Shown here: positions 22,701 to 33,220 of the stretch, one piece after another
How positions within the stretch are numbered: the first letter of the stretch is position 1
Layout of the letters: every line of letters begins with the position of its first letter
DNA from: Hydractinia symbiolongicarpus
Taxonomy: Eukaryota > Cnidaria > Hydrozoa > Anthoathecata > Hydractiniidae
Direction: 5' to 3'
Assembly: GCF_029227915.1 (NCBI RefSeq)
Contig: NC_079875.1
Location: 23,801,001 to 23,865,000, forward strand
Length of the DNA stretch: 64,000 nucleotides
Notes under the pieces: generated by a model
Databases searched by the model: none
Seen by the model: the letters and a program-made list of their open reading frames with translations, nothing else
Told to the model about the DNA's origin: nothing
Made by a program: the position numbers and the translations under genes

Positions 22701-25700
22701 TCAGATTCTTCATCTGACCAAATACCAATCCGATGAAAATAATAAAAGCGATATTGGAAGATGTTTTGGTTTACTGGCATCCACGATAATCGAGATGGCG
22801 GAGAGACACTGTGATTATACTTTAAGAAAGTTGGTATCACGAGATTGAGCGCGGGAGGACTTGTCTCCAAATAGTCATGGATGCAATTATTACTTTGTGT
22901 TTTTTTCTTTGGGTATCGCCCTTATAATGGGTCTTGGAAAGCTGGGTTTGATCAGTCAATCTCTCATAATAAAGTTTCACTAGCTAATTTCTCGAGCTTA
23001 AAATTACTTATGCTCCTTTTTTTACTTTGGCTCGATTGTCTATAAACACAATTATAGAGCTCAAGTATCAACAAAAACACTAATTTTGGATATAAACACA
23101 CATTAAATAAATCAAGGAAAAATTTCCACAAAAAAGAATAAAATAAGGCTGAAGTTGTATTTTTACTATTAAGAACATAGAAATGAAATAGGCCGGAGAA
23201 TATAATATAATGCAAACTAGAAATTTTATCTTGCAGACTATATGTATGACGTCATCAGTACCGCAATTATGAAAAGGACTATTGAGGCGAAGGCAGTTTT
23301 TTCCTCACTAACCAAATATGAACAAAACTGCCAAGCAGTCGCTACTTTTGCACTTACGTAGGACAGGCAGAGAGTGTTGAAAATTTGCAAGTCACATTCT
23401 TTAGCACGCCCGTAGACCGGAAAAATCTACGTTGAGGACCACGAAGACCCGAAATTTGTGAATAATGGCCTTTCTACGATTGCAGTAATGATTGCACATT
23501 TTTTAGCATGCATGTTTGTGTTTTATGTCTCGGATTTTATGTTCTCCCCTTCCAAGATTGTACGGTCCAGAAAATCCCAACAGGGATAATTAGAATTGGT
23601 CAGTTTCTGAATACTTCATACTAGATATTTTTAGATACTTACTATAGCTGTGGTTCTCTGCTGTTGTGACGTAGTTGTCGAAGGCGTTTTTGTCGGCGGT
23701 TCAGGTTTTGTTTTAGGAAGCGGTTTCGGCAGAGTCGTTTCTGGTTGAAGCGTTGTATCAACTAATAAGTGTTTAAATAAACAGTTGAAAGTGGAGAAGA
23801 GGAGGCTTTTATTAAAGAAATATAATAACTCGCATTTTGACCTTGTCTGTTGTCATCCATGAGATAACAAGAGAAGAAGAAAAGTGTAACTACAATGAGA
23901 CCTATCTATAACCGCAAATAAACAGATAAACTCGAAAGTATTTTCGAGGTTTTTAGCTCAAAGAGCTCCGGGGACGAGAATGCATAAGATAATAATTTAC
24001 ATGCATAATTTACTCCACGCTAACACACGTGTCCGCAGCAAATCAGTATGCCAGTATTAGGAGTTGCGAAACATTTGTCTGCTATAGCTTGGTGTCTGCT
24101 ATAGCTTGGTGTCTGCTATAGCTTGGTGTTTGATACGTAGCAAGCCTGTTAGTTGTAGACTGCACATATAAAAACATGGGAATTAAAGAACTCATAAAAT
24201 AAATATATTTACCTGGTGCTTCTGTTTGATCAGTGACGGGGGTTGTGTATACTACTAAAAACAAATATACGGGTTTTTAAATTTACGTTTTTTATAGATC
24301 AGGCGAAGTGTAACAGCTTTCGACTGCTGAATTTTATGAATGGTGTATAGTAAGTGAATCGATAGAGTGAAAGTTTTTACCTGGTGCTTCTGTGCGATTA
24401 ACGACGGGGGTTGTGTATACTACTAAAAACAAATTTAAGGGTTTTTATTTGTAAGTTTTTTATAGATCGGTAGAAGTGTAACAGCTTTCGACTGCTGAAT
24501 TTTGTGAATGGTGTATAGTAAGTGGATGATATAAAGTAAAAATTATTACCTGGTGTTTCTGTAATACCAGTGAAGGGAATTGTATACACTACTAAAAATC
24601 AAATTTAGACGTTCGTAAATTATTTGTCTTGCTCTTAAAGTTTTTTTATTATTGGTTGTCTGTTTGCTAAACTTCTTATAACCCCAACACCCCAACCATA
24701 TTCTCGCTCATTTAAACTTGCTTTTGAGGATTTTTCTTCCCTTGATCACCCTAACCTCTTCCATAACCTCATACAAAAGCAAGAATAGTATTAAAACTAA
24801 CTACTTTCAGAAGAAGTTAACGTCATGAGTATTTACAAGGAGGTTGGAATTTTCTGTAGCTGGCTTATTTTTAAAACAACCGTGTGTTGGCTACCCCCCT
24901 CCCTTCCCTAATTGTTTATTTTGTCGATTCCAGAGTACATCTACTTTTTTATAAGCACAATTTAATAAGAATAGGAGTCTCAAATTTTTCCGAAAAATAA
25001 AAAACAAAGTAAGAACAGTTTTAGCATGAAAAATAAAAACATTTCGGGATGTTAATTTCTAAGCAATTTTGCGATTGTTTCTTTTCCCTGTTTTGCTTAT
25101 ACATTAACACAATTTGATACGTTGAATTTGCAACAAAAACATCTTTTTTTCATATAAACACATGAACGAGGTCGTGTATTGATTACTTTACATACTTTTA
25201 GGCACCCCATGTCAGGTGGAATGTACTTTTTGGTTACCTCATAAGATCTTTTTACATGGGACCATGTTGATAAGTGCGCTTGATACCTTTTGTAGTGGTG
25301 GGGGACTGGGTATACCGGAAAAGGTCGGCGATTTTTTATAAAATTTGAAGACATTAATTAGAAATTGCGCGTGACATTCTTTACTGAAACATTTTTCAAT
25401 CTTGATAATTAGTAAAAAAAATCAGGTTGTAAAATAAATAGTAAAATTAGTGTTATAACTCCTCCGCCCTCCGCCCCCCCTACAATTGTATATTCAGATG
25501 GTTATATATTGGAGGTTACAGAATAACGATTTGAAAACTTATAAATAACTCAAGTGTTTGATTGGGATAAAAATTACCTTCTCCTTCGAACTTCAAAAGA
25601 AAACTGAATTTTATTTTACTGGAATTTGTTCTGCAATCAAGCCAAACTCTGACCAAAAATCCTCCCCAGTACATCGAATCACCCTGTAGCTAAAAAGAAG

Positions 25701-26762
25701 GAATGGCATGTGAACAACATTATTCTGACTAGAAACTATTTGGGGGTTGGAGACTGGGCAGGAGACTGTTTTCTACCTTTATATGATAATTGTTCATCGC
25801 ATCCGTTGTTATCCGAAAAAAATTATATTCATATGCCTTCATCCACCCGTAATCAACCATGTATTCATAACTGGAATTGTTACTGTCTATAAAGAGAGAA
25901 GGACATCGTTTTATATTGACAGTCTGGTTGTTACGAAGAAACATCATTGGTCTGTTTGGTAATCGCCACGTGCCGTTGATAAGTTTCGCGAGTGGAACTG
26001 AATATATATTGCGAAGTCCCAATGCGTCTAAAAAAAATTTCAAGTTTACACATTTTCTTCTTCTTTAGAATATTCACTAACTTCTTCAATTCTTTTGATG
26101 TATAATTCTACAGAAAAGAATTATGGGAAGTTAAAAGTATCTTGTTTAAACAGGATTAACAATTATACGTTGAGTATATATTAAATATTAGGACAGCTTC
26201 AGGTCTAGTTTTCATAATCAGCAGTTGCACCCAAAGAATTAAAAGGCTGATTAATTTCCCTTGCAAAAGTAGGAGAAAACAATCATGATTATTCCGGATG
26301 ACACACTTTAATAACATTAGAACAGTTAACCCAATTGCCCCAAAACTGTCTATAGCCGCATTTTTAACATTGTGAAATATCATATTTGAGGTTCGCACGT
26401 TATAAATAGTTCAAAACTTCAAAAAGTTACGCCCATTACGCACTACCGTTTTGCCAATTATTTTCTGGGTTTTGAAAAAAAGTAAAAGAAAAAAAAAATA
26501 AGGTCTGCGGATGAGAGTGCTTACCTAGTTTATTCACGTTTGGATGACACGAGGATAGATTTTGATGAGATATAAAAGTTCCGTTATATGGGCACAAGCA
26601 TCCTGTTGCATTGGTAATTTTTGCATTTATTTCACTACAATTAGAGACAAAATCTCTGACAATGTCTCCAGATGTCATGCGCGACACAGAGTAACACTGA
26701 TGAACAGGTAACGCAAAAAGAAAACTGGTGACTAGCCAAATAACAATCCAATTATAAATCAT
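19799..26762 (-). CDS. Type I membrane receptor: novel ectodomain, tandem microexon stalk, ITIM-like tail
   Basis: Exons, 5' to 3' on the minus strand: 26762-26525, 26027-25777, 25689-25578, 24591-24550, 24422-24381, 24254-24213, 23761-23643, 22589-22477, [a missing exon], 20461-20415, 20098-19799. Exon 1 gives a signal peptide (IVIWLVTSFLFALPV) and Cys-rich NATGCLCPYNGTF. The ectodomain has about ten N-glycosylation sequons and no domain I recognise. A stalk of three 14-residue repeats (VVYTTPVTDQTEAP type) and a Thr/Pro segment leads to the membrane helix IGAIVGGVVGGVVFLILLVAIL. The tail has PPPVPDSPRP and tyrosine motifs AYLPL, YADLKYGVV (LKYGVV fits an ITIM) and LYMEF. Phases do not join between 22477 and 20461, so a short exon is unassigned; 21177-21140 fits by phase but is weak. 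It resembles cnidarian allorecognition or immune receptors in layout only. Confidence 0.75.
21439..22415. repeat. 42-bp minisatellite, about 23 copies
   Basis: The unit, 42 bp, contains GTCATGGAAAAGTGATCAG and CCATGTCATGTGTTCAAGGG, repeated with a few variable sites (GATC/GCTC, GGCC/AGCC/GGTC, TGTT/TGCT). One single-base insertion near 22023 breaks the period. It lies in the receptor intron between the membrane-helix exon and the tail exons. Because 42 is a multiple of three, long open frames appear in several frames on both strands (one of 320 codons); these are a by-product of the repeat. Confidence 0.97.
24076..24126. repeat. Three exact 17-bp tandem repeats
   Basis: TGTCTGCTATAGCTTGG is repeated three times head to tail in the receptor intron, just downstream (minus strand) of the last stalk microexon. 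Confidence 0.9.
24213..24600 (-). repeat. Tandem exon-plus-intron duplication encoding receptor stalk repeats
   Basis: Units of about 168-169 bp repeat together with their flanking intron, e.g. AGTGTAACAGCTTTCGACTG occurs in both introns. Each unit carries one 42-nt exon, phase 1-1, encoding VVYTTPVTDQTEAP, VVYTTPVVNRTEAP and VVYTIPFTGITETP. The two introns between them are similar over most of their length, so the array arose by recent tandem duplication. Because the exons are symmetrical, any number can be skipped or added without breaking frame. Confidence 0.9.
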
Positions 26763-26870
26763 GGTTCACAACGTTGTTCTCAATGTCTTTAAATGCCAAT
26801 TTAGTCATTCCTTTAAAAAAAACAAAGCCATCTCTCTTGAAGGTGATTAAAATCTCTTATAGGACATGTT

Positions 26871-27150
26871 TCCTGGGGACGAGGTTGTGAAATTGTTAGA
26901 AATGACTTGTTCGGTAAAATTAATTTTCACGAATTTTATAAAAAAACATGAAGAAGAGATACAATGACTTGTCAATATCGTGCCCAGGGTTCTTCCACCC
27001 CTATGAGAAGTCCTGGGGACGAGGTTGTGAAATTGTTAGAAATGACTTGTTCGGTAAAATTAATTTTCACGAATTTTATAAAAAAACATGAAGAAGAGAT
27101 ACAATGACTTGTCAATATCGTGCCCAGGGTTCTTCCACCCCTATGAGAAG
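26871..27150. repeat. Exact tandem duplication of 140 bp
   Basis: 26871-27010 and 27011-27150 appear identical base for base. Each begins TCCTGGGGACGAGGTTG and ends CCCCTATGAGAAG. The array starts 109 bp upstream of the receptor start codon, so it lies in its likely promoter. It contains no gene. Confidence 0.95.
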
Positions 27151-28164
27151 TAAATACGAGGCTACAAACAGATGTCTGTATACATACTACGCTAACTAAT
27201 TAATTAAGCAACAATCATTGTGGGAATTAATATTGTTATCCAATGATCTATATTTCTCTCTCTCCGATTGATCGTGAAAATTGAATTGTTCCATCAGTTT
27301 TATCAGAGGCTGCACCTTTCTTTATAAGCAACCAAACCGAAAAGGACCTAGGTTTGGTTGAAAACAAAAATTAAGCCACTAGGGTTAAACTTTACCAAGA
27401 AACCTACAATATAGTTATTTATAAAAGTTTTACTTATTCTATCAAATTAAGAAACTTAAAAAAGCTGAATTTATAAACACTGTAAAAAAAACATAGGTAA
27501 AAAAATGTGACAAATTTTATATCTTTTATCCCTTCAAGTTTTTCCTCCGTTTATCTCCAAAAACTTTTTATAGGTCCTTGCAAGCTAAAGAGATACCATT
27601 ATGTAGGGAAAGTATATAGTGATAATAACAGTGATGGGCTTGGTTCCGATAAAACAAAGAGGAAACAAGACGGTAATATATCTATTGATATTTCTCGAAT
27701 TTTAACAAATATATACATTATTTTCACCTATTGTTCTAATGGCGAAAACAAACTTGCAAATTTTAAAAGAAAAAAAATCCTACTGCAGTCCAGACACAAT
27801 TCAACATCGTTAATTGAAACTGGTCTCGCCACAAAGCAAATATCACAAACGTAAGGCTTCCGCATAAATATATAACATATGGGGCGTTTACACTGGCATT
27901 TTAATGCACGTTTTTGTCCGAAACTTTCGGGATTATTCCAATTTAGTTGCAATCGGCAATCCCACCCAAACGATAAAACGTTCTGTGATATTTACTCATA
28001 ATTTTCTTTTTACTCCATAGCTAAAAAAATGGAACGTGTGGAAACAGAAAGCGTTGTTTATCAAATGATTGCTTCTCGTGCGAGGCTGTTTGTACTGAGA
28101 GTTATATCTTCTTAGAGTCTTAATGAAACAAAAATCAAAAATAAAGACAGGAGAAATAATTTAG
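27151..28164. other. Stretch without a recognised gene
   Basis: Short open frames occur on both strands, the longest 115 codons, none with recognisable motifs. The downstream end of the minus-strand DDA1 gene may reach into this interval, but I could not identify its last exon. Confidence 0.3.
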
Positions 28165-28425
28165 GTTACGCATCGTCATTCTGTCACCAAATATTCCGGC
28201 GTAAATTATTCAGAGTTGCAGGGACCAATCACATCCAATGTATACTATCCGCGAATGCGTACTTTTACCATTATTAATCATTCCCGCTCTGATCTGTATC
28301 AAGTCGAAGGATTTTTTCCCGCGGCGAAATATCTGACGATGGGTTCAAACCTCTGCGCTTACTCTGAGAGTTCTAGTAGAAAGAGAAAAAGCAGTAAAAC
28401 AACTGTTAGAACCTACATTGTCTAA
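28165..28425 (+). CDS. Possible terminal exon, unknown protein
   Basis: A reading frame of 86 codons starts straight after a TTTAG acceptor-like site and ends at a TAA at 28423-28425. Its G+C and codon use look more coding-like than the surroundings. It contains GPITSNVYYPRMRTFTII and YQVEGFFPAAKYLTM and ends in a basic Ser/Arg/Lys tail, SSRKRKSSKTTVRTYIV. I do not recognise it and see no partner exon upstream. It lies on the strand opposite to both neighbours, and chance is a real alternative. Confidence 0.25.
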   Translation, partial: VTHRHSVTKYSGVNYSELQGPITSNVYYPRMRTFTIINHSRSDLYQVEGFFPAAKYLTMGSNLCAYSESSSRKRKSSKTTVRTYIV

Positions 28426-28669
28426 AAGTTTTTGGAAGTCGAATTTTTGTTTAAGCAGCATAGTGTAATGCTTCTATTCTTATGAAAAGCAATTTAGTAA
28501 GCACTTTCATTTTCGTAAAACATGAAAAAAGAGAGAACTTTTTTCGTTATAACCAATGCCACTTTTCATCTAATAAATAAATAAGTACTTCTTTACATAT
28601 CCCCTCTCTAATTTTTTATACTAAAAGTAACAAAATGTTAGAAGCAATGCAAAACACTAGATGAGTTAC

Positions 28670-29433
28670 CTTATCGACGAGTTGTTGACGCAGATACCTC
28701 AGCAAAATATTCGTTTTGTCTGTTACTATCACTGAAAAGAAAATACAAGCCTTTCAATATATGTAACAAATTTGTTATTTTTTAAATATATATCTAATAT
28801 CTAATCTTTAGCAAAGTAATATCGTAATTTACGTAGGAGTATGGCGAATTAACAACTGTCAGGCTGTATTGAAAATTGACTTAAAAATCTGTTTGCTTAC
28901 TTTTCCGTCTTTTTACTTGGTTAATTTATACTTCAACATTTCCCGCTCAGCCATACTTTTTTAATTTCATTGTTGTTTTTTTATTTGTTATTGTTGCTTT
29001 TAAAGATTTTTTTAAATTTATTACCCAAGTTCATCAATTAGTGAACCTTCAAGACGACTCACTGTCAGGTGAGGTTAGCTTAAGAAGACGTTTACAAGGC
29101 ACCTGCTAACAGGATTTTTTAAATAAGTGCAAAAAGTGAGCTACTGACTAGCGTCAAACTTTAACAGTATAAATACTACCATTCTAAAACGCCCATACCT
29201 TGAGGTTCATCATCATCAACTTCCTTTGTTTGAATGTATGAGACTGCTTTTCGACACTAAAACAAAAAGAATAAATATAAATAACACACAAGACCAAGCG
29301 CTGTAATCAGCTAACAATTTAAACAAAAAAAGAGAGGGAAATAAAAGAAACAAACTTTTGTATGATCGTCTGATTTAAATTTTGAAAAATTCTCTTTGTT
29401 AAAAGATGGTAGTTCTTTCAAGAATTTCTCTGC
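28670..29433 (-). CDS. DDA1: DDA1 (DET1- and DDB1-associated protein 1), core exons
   Basis: Small subunit of CRL4 ubiquitin ligases that binds DDB1 and helps assemble DET1-containing complexes. Three minus-strand exons join in phase: 29433-29356 (AEKFLKELPSFNKENFSKF), 29256-29199 (CRKAVSYIQTKEVDDDEPQ) and 28731-28670, the last reading VIVTDKTNILLRYLRQQ, which matches the most conserved block of DDA1. Family proteins are about 100 aa and start MADFLKGLP; here the codon before AEKFLK must come from a separate upstream exon that I could not fix, with an ATG followed by GTATTA at 29921-29917 as one candidate. The C-terminal exon after VDK is also unassigned. The usual QQWDKK is QQLVDK. The donor after DDHTK (GTTTGT) is weak but fits the phase. 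Confidence 0.85.
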
Positions 29434-31127
29434 CTAAAAACAAGAAGCTTGAGTAAAGGAAAAATATTATAAATACAAAAACTAGATGCAGAACAAAATA
29501 CCTTAGAAATTGCATTACTGCATGTTCTTGTATAAGATAGAGCGATCTGCAAATATTAATGACACTGACATGTTTCATTTTTTTTCTTTTGTTTCCCGTA
29601 TTTGATAACAATAGCAGAGGGGATGTTTTTATGCCTTATTTGTAGCTACCAAATATCTCTATGCTTATACATTTCACTGGCATCAATACATTTAATAAAA
29701 TAGCCATTACATTACACTTATATAAGTTTCAGACCAAAAAACGAAATTCCCCACAACTGGGACATGCCATCGTAATGGACAGGTTGGTGAAAAACTTATT
29801 ATCAATATTTTTGTAACGATTCAAGCTCTACACAAAAAAATGTAATTTATTTCTTTACATATTTGCTTTTCAATCCAGTGGATCTTTCCATGGGTCAATT
29901 AATCCGTCTATATAATACCATAACTAGTTAAAAGGCCATTGAAAAAATCTATTTAATTAGCGAAAAACAGTTACAAGCATATATTTTGACGAAATCATCG
30001 ACAACCCATCCATATTTCAAAAATTTTTTTTTTTAGAAATTTTACATGTGTAGATCTTGGTGATCAAAACAATGTTATAATAAACTTTTATCAAATGGTT
30101 GAAGAGATAAGGTGGCAGTTTTTTTGAGGATATCATCAACACCTGGTTCCAAAACAGGTGAGCCAACTTAGGGAAATGAGTCCAAACTTTGTCTCCGGTG
30201 TTCTCTAGTTACCCTCCCCTTTTAGCTTGACATTCTAATGGTTTTGTGACTTCACGACCCCCATTTCTTCATGACAACGCAACATCTTCAGTTAAAAACA
30301 AAAAGTGAGTGAGCAAAGTCGTTGAATTGATTCACAAAGCTATGAAGCCAGCTATTTTTTTTAGAAAGACAAAGGGACATTCTAAATTATTGCCAATTAC
30401 TATTTGATGTCCTTAATTGTTTATTTTTGTATAAATTTGAATCTTTTAGTTTTTGTAAAAATTTTGAAGATCCATTCCGGGTTCAATTAATGAAATTAGT
30501 CCTTGAATTTTGTAAACTTCTCCCCTACCTCTTTACAAATCTCTTTAAAAAAAACAAATTGAATTGAGAGGGCCATCAAAAAACTCCTTGCAGTAATGAC
30601 TCACTGCTGACTTAGGTGATGTTCTTCCCTAACAATTCTGGGGGTTAATTAATGACATTTTAAATCAGATGATGAAAGGGTTTTAGCTTATTACATAACC
30701 TCTGTCTGAGAACGCACATTCTTATATTTTTATGGCAAAAAAAATTAATCCAGCCTGAAACAGATGACATGGGATGCAAAAGGTCTAGTTTTCTGTTAGT
30801 GATAGAGTTTTGGAACAGCTTAAGTCTACTAAACATTTCAAATTATAAGGGATGCTGAGCCCAAATATATTTATTAAAGGAAACTTAGGGCTCAAGTTGC
30901 CATGAGAAACGTCAACCTGACATTTGTGGGTGGCCTCTTTGAATAAATGTAAGCAACGTAGATACTGCTTCATATGCCACATAGAGATATTTAAGTTGGA
31001 CATGCAGCAAACAAAAAATCTTAATAAGAGACACGTGACAAAGGTAACTGCTACCGTAAATGTCTTTTGAGCTAAACTTTAGAATTGACTCTTCAAAATC
31101 AAAAAGAAAAATTTCCTGGCTCCATGG
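29434..31127. other. Upstream region of DDA1
   Basis: No recognised gene. It should hold the DDA1 promoter and first exon. Open frames at 30785-31175 on the minus strand have no family features. Confidence 0.3.
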
Positions 31128-31169
31128 TTGCCCAGTATATACAAAATTACATTCTTTGATATTAAATCT

Positions 31170-31552
31170 TACCATATTCCATACCCTGCACTACATGCAC
31201 AAAAACTTACAAAACCCTTGACTAAAGTCGCTGGCCCTGAGTTTGTTGCACATGAAACCGACAAGTTTCTAAACAGTTGGAAAGTCCATCATCGGCTTTC
31301 TTCCGCAGCTTATCCACATTCTAATTGTCGTGCTGAGATCGGAGTTAAGACTTTAAAGAGATTGATAATGACCAACACAGGACCCAATGAAACTTTGGAC
31401 ATTGACGGCCTCCAACGTGCCACACTGCAGTGCCAAAACTGTCCCGAGCCGCAAATAAAGTTATCACTGGTCATGTGCGTCTTGCATCCCGTTGTGCCGG
31501 GACGTTATAAGCCGCACCCAACTTGGCAAGATACATTGGCCACTAGAGGGGA

Positions 31553-31591
<39 letters not shown>

Positions 31592-32590
31592 AGATTAACC
31601 TCACTAATTTCGTTATTATCATACTCTTTTCTTGTTTGTTTGTGTTTGTTTAATTGTTTTGCGATCATTATTTTTTTTTTTTAATTGCCTTTTTTTCAAA
31701 TTTTATTTATAATCTAAAGCAAAGTTAAATATTTTACCAATTACATTTTAAAAAGTATTAAAAATTTAAAATCATAGTATTTTATGCCTGGTACACAGAT
31801 GTATTCGAAATCGCAGTGTAAATGTATTTACTCAAATTGACTGAGAAGCCTCCTTGTTCAATTGCTTTTAGGTAGCTGCTATAAGGTTTATTCAAATCTT
31901 ATCCATGTTCTTTACCGAGCTTGCATTCTTGTCCAGGGAGTTTATTATTTAATTATTTTTATTTTCTGGTTTTTTTTTTGGTTTTTTGGTTTGTTTTTTT
32001 TATCTATTTATTACGAGCTGACCCTAGAGGTTGTTGTAACCTGAAATTTTGTCAGAATACACTATACTATACTATTAAGGAACTGCCACATGTGTTGTGA
32101 GTAATGTCTCTCATTGCACACCCCTCATGTACCCTCACCAGCTGTTGGGAATTATGTGCGAATCCAAAACCCAGTTAGACCGCACCCCACGAAATGGGAC
32201 AAAACTTGAGTAGTGATTGAGGTCAAACAATTTGACCAGTATGGTATCCGTGTATAGATGGATCTGGAAGGATCACCCTCAGAAATCAACGATTCTTTCG
32301 CAAATACAACCCTGCCAACCCATGACCACCCAGAAGGAGCATACTCCAGGATCTGCGATACCTTTCCTCTGCACCAGAGCCAAAGGAGCAAGACAATCCT
32401 TTCAAGATAATAGATCAACGAAAAGAAATCAAACCTATTCCTACGCCGATCAACTCCACTGAGAGTTTAGTTGCACCTTCAAATAACGACTGCACACAAG
32501 CCCTTTCACACACACCCACACCGCCGGCGTCAAAAAAGATGCCACTTGCATTTCGCTGCCTCTTAGATTTTAACAACAAAGGACTAAACA
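31170..32590 (+). mobile_element. Ty3/gypsy-type LTR retrotransposon relic (integrase and pol 3' end)
   Basis: 31200-31556 encodes part of a retroviral-type integrase core: GPEFVAHETDKFLNSWKVHH, SSAAYPHSNCRAEIGVKT and LPGRYKPHPTWQDTL-like segments (with changes). The C-terminal part resumes at about 32085 and includes VGNYVRIQNPVRPHPTKWDK and EVKQFDQYGIRV, broken by stops and a frameshift. The two halves are separated by a poly(T)-bordered insertion. LTRs, reverse transcriptase and the catalytic N-terminal half were not found. It is an inactive fragment. Confidence 0.8.
31558..32085 (-). mobile_element. Retroposed insert with 31-nt poly(T)/poly(A) tail, inside the gypsy relic
   Basis: A run of 31 T at 31560-31590 begins a stretch of about 525 bp that interrupts the integrase reading. 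The protein stops after TRGDA and resumes as RNCHM past 32085. Read on the minus strand, the insert ends in poly(A), as expected for a LINE- or SINE-mediated copy. The element family is not recognised and the target duplication is unclear. Confidence 0.6.
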
Positions 32591-32900
32591 AGTAGCCTTT
32601 CTTTACGTTTCTTAAAAGGACTGAGCCTTTCTGTACATATTATAACGAGATTTTCATCCTGTTCCCACTAGGGAGGGGATAGAGAAGTATATACACAGCA
32701 CATGTATGTAGATGTTAACTGTTTATTCTAGATCATTCTTTAAGTAATAGAAATAGTCGCAAGTACTTATTTACTGCATTTGTCCACAGTTGTGCTAGTC
32801 TTGTCTTCTATATTTCTAAAATTTGTTAGTGTGTTGCCTACGTCACAAGGTTTTATTGTGGGAGTCTTCAGACTGGCCCATGTTGTGGCTATTTCTAAAA

Positions 32901-33220
32901 AGTGTCAATAGTTAGACCTGTTCCTTTTCTTGGTACAATTTTTGACAGCATAAGTCCTATGTCAATAGTTGGGCCTGTCCCATCTTATGAAACAGTCTTT
33001 TAAAAGCATGGGAATTGTTTCTTAATAGTTATGCCTGTCCTATCTTATGACACACTTTCTAAAATTGCAAGAGTTTTTTATGTAAAGTTGAGTTTGTCCT
33101 ATCAGATGACACAGTTTTTAAAAGCGGGAGATTCCTTTGTCAATAGTTGGACCTGGACCAACTTAAGACAAATTTGCACACATTTGTTCAAAGTTGGACC
33201 GGGCCCGTCAATAGATGGGC
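32901..33220 (+). repeat. Degenerate tandem repeat, unit about 59 bp
   Basis: A unit containing GTCAATAGTTGGACCTGTCC and TATCTTATGACACAGT recurs near 32901, 32959, 33021, 33080 and 33138, followed by shorter degenerate pieces to about 33220. The 86-codon frame here is a by-product. Confidence 0.7.

Noticed and set aside
25097-25354. 85-codon minus-strand frame inside the receptor gene
   Set aside because: Lies in an intron between exons that join in phase without it, and has no recognised features.
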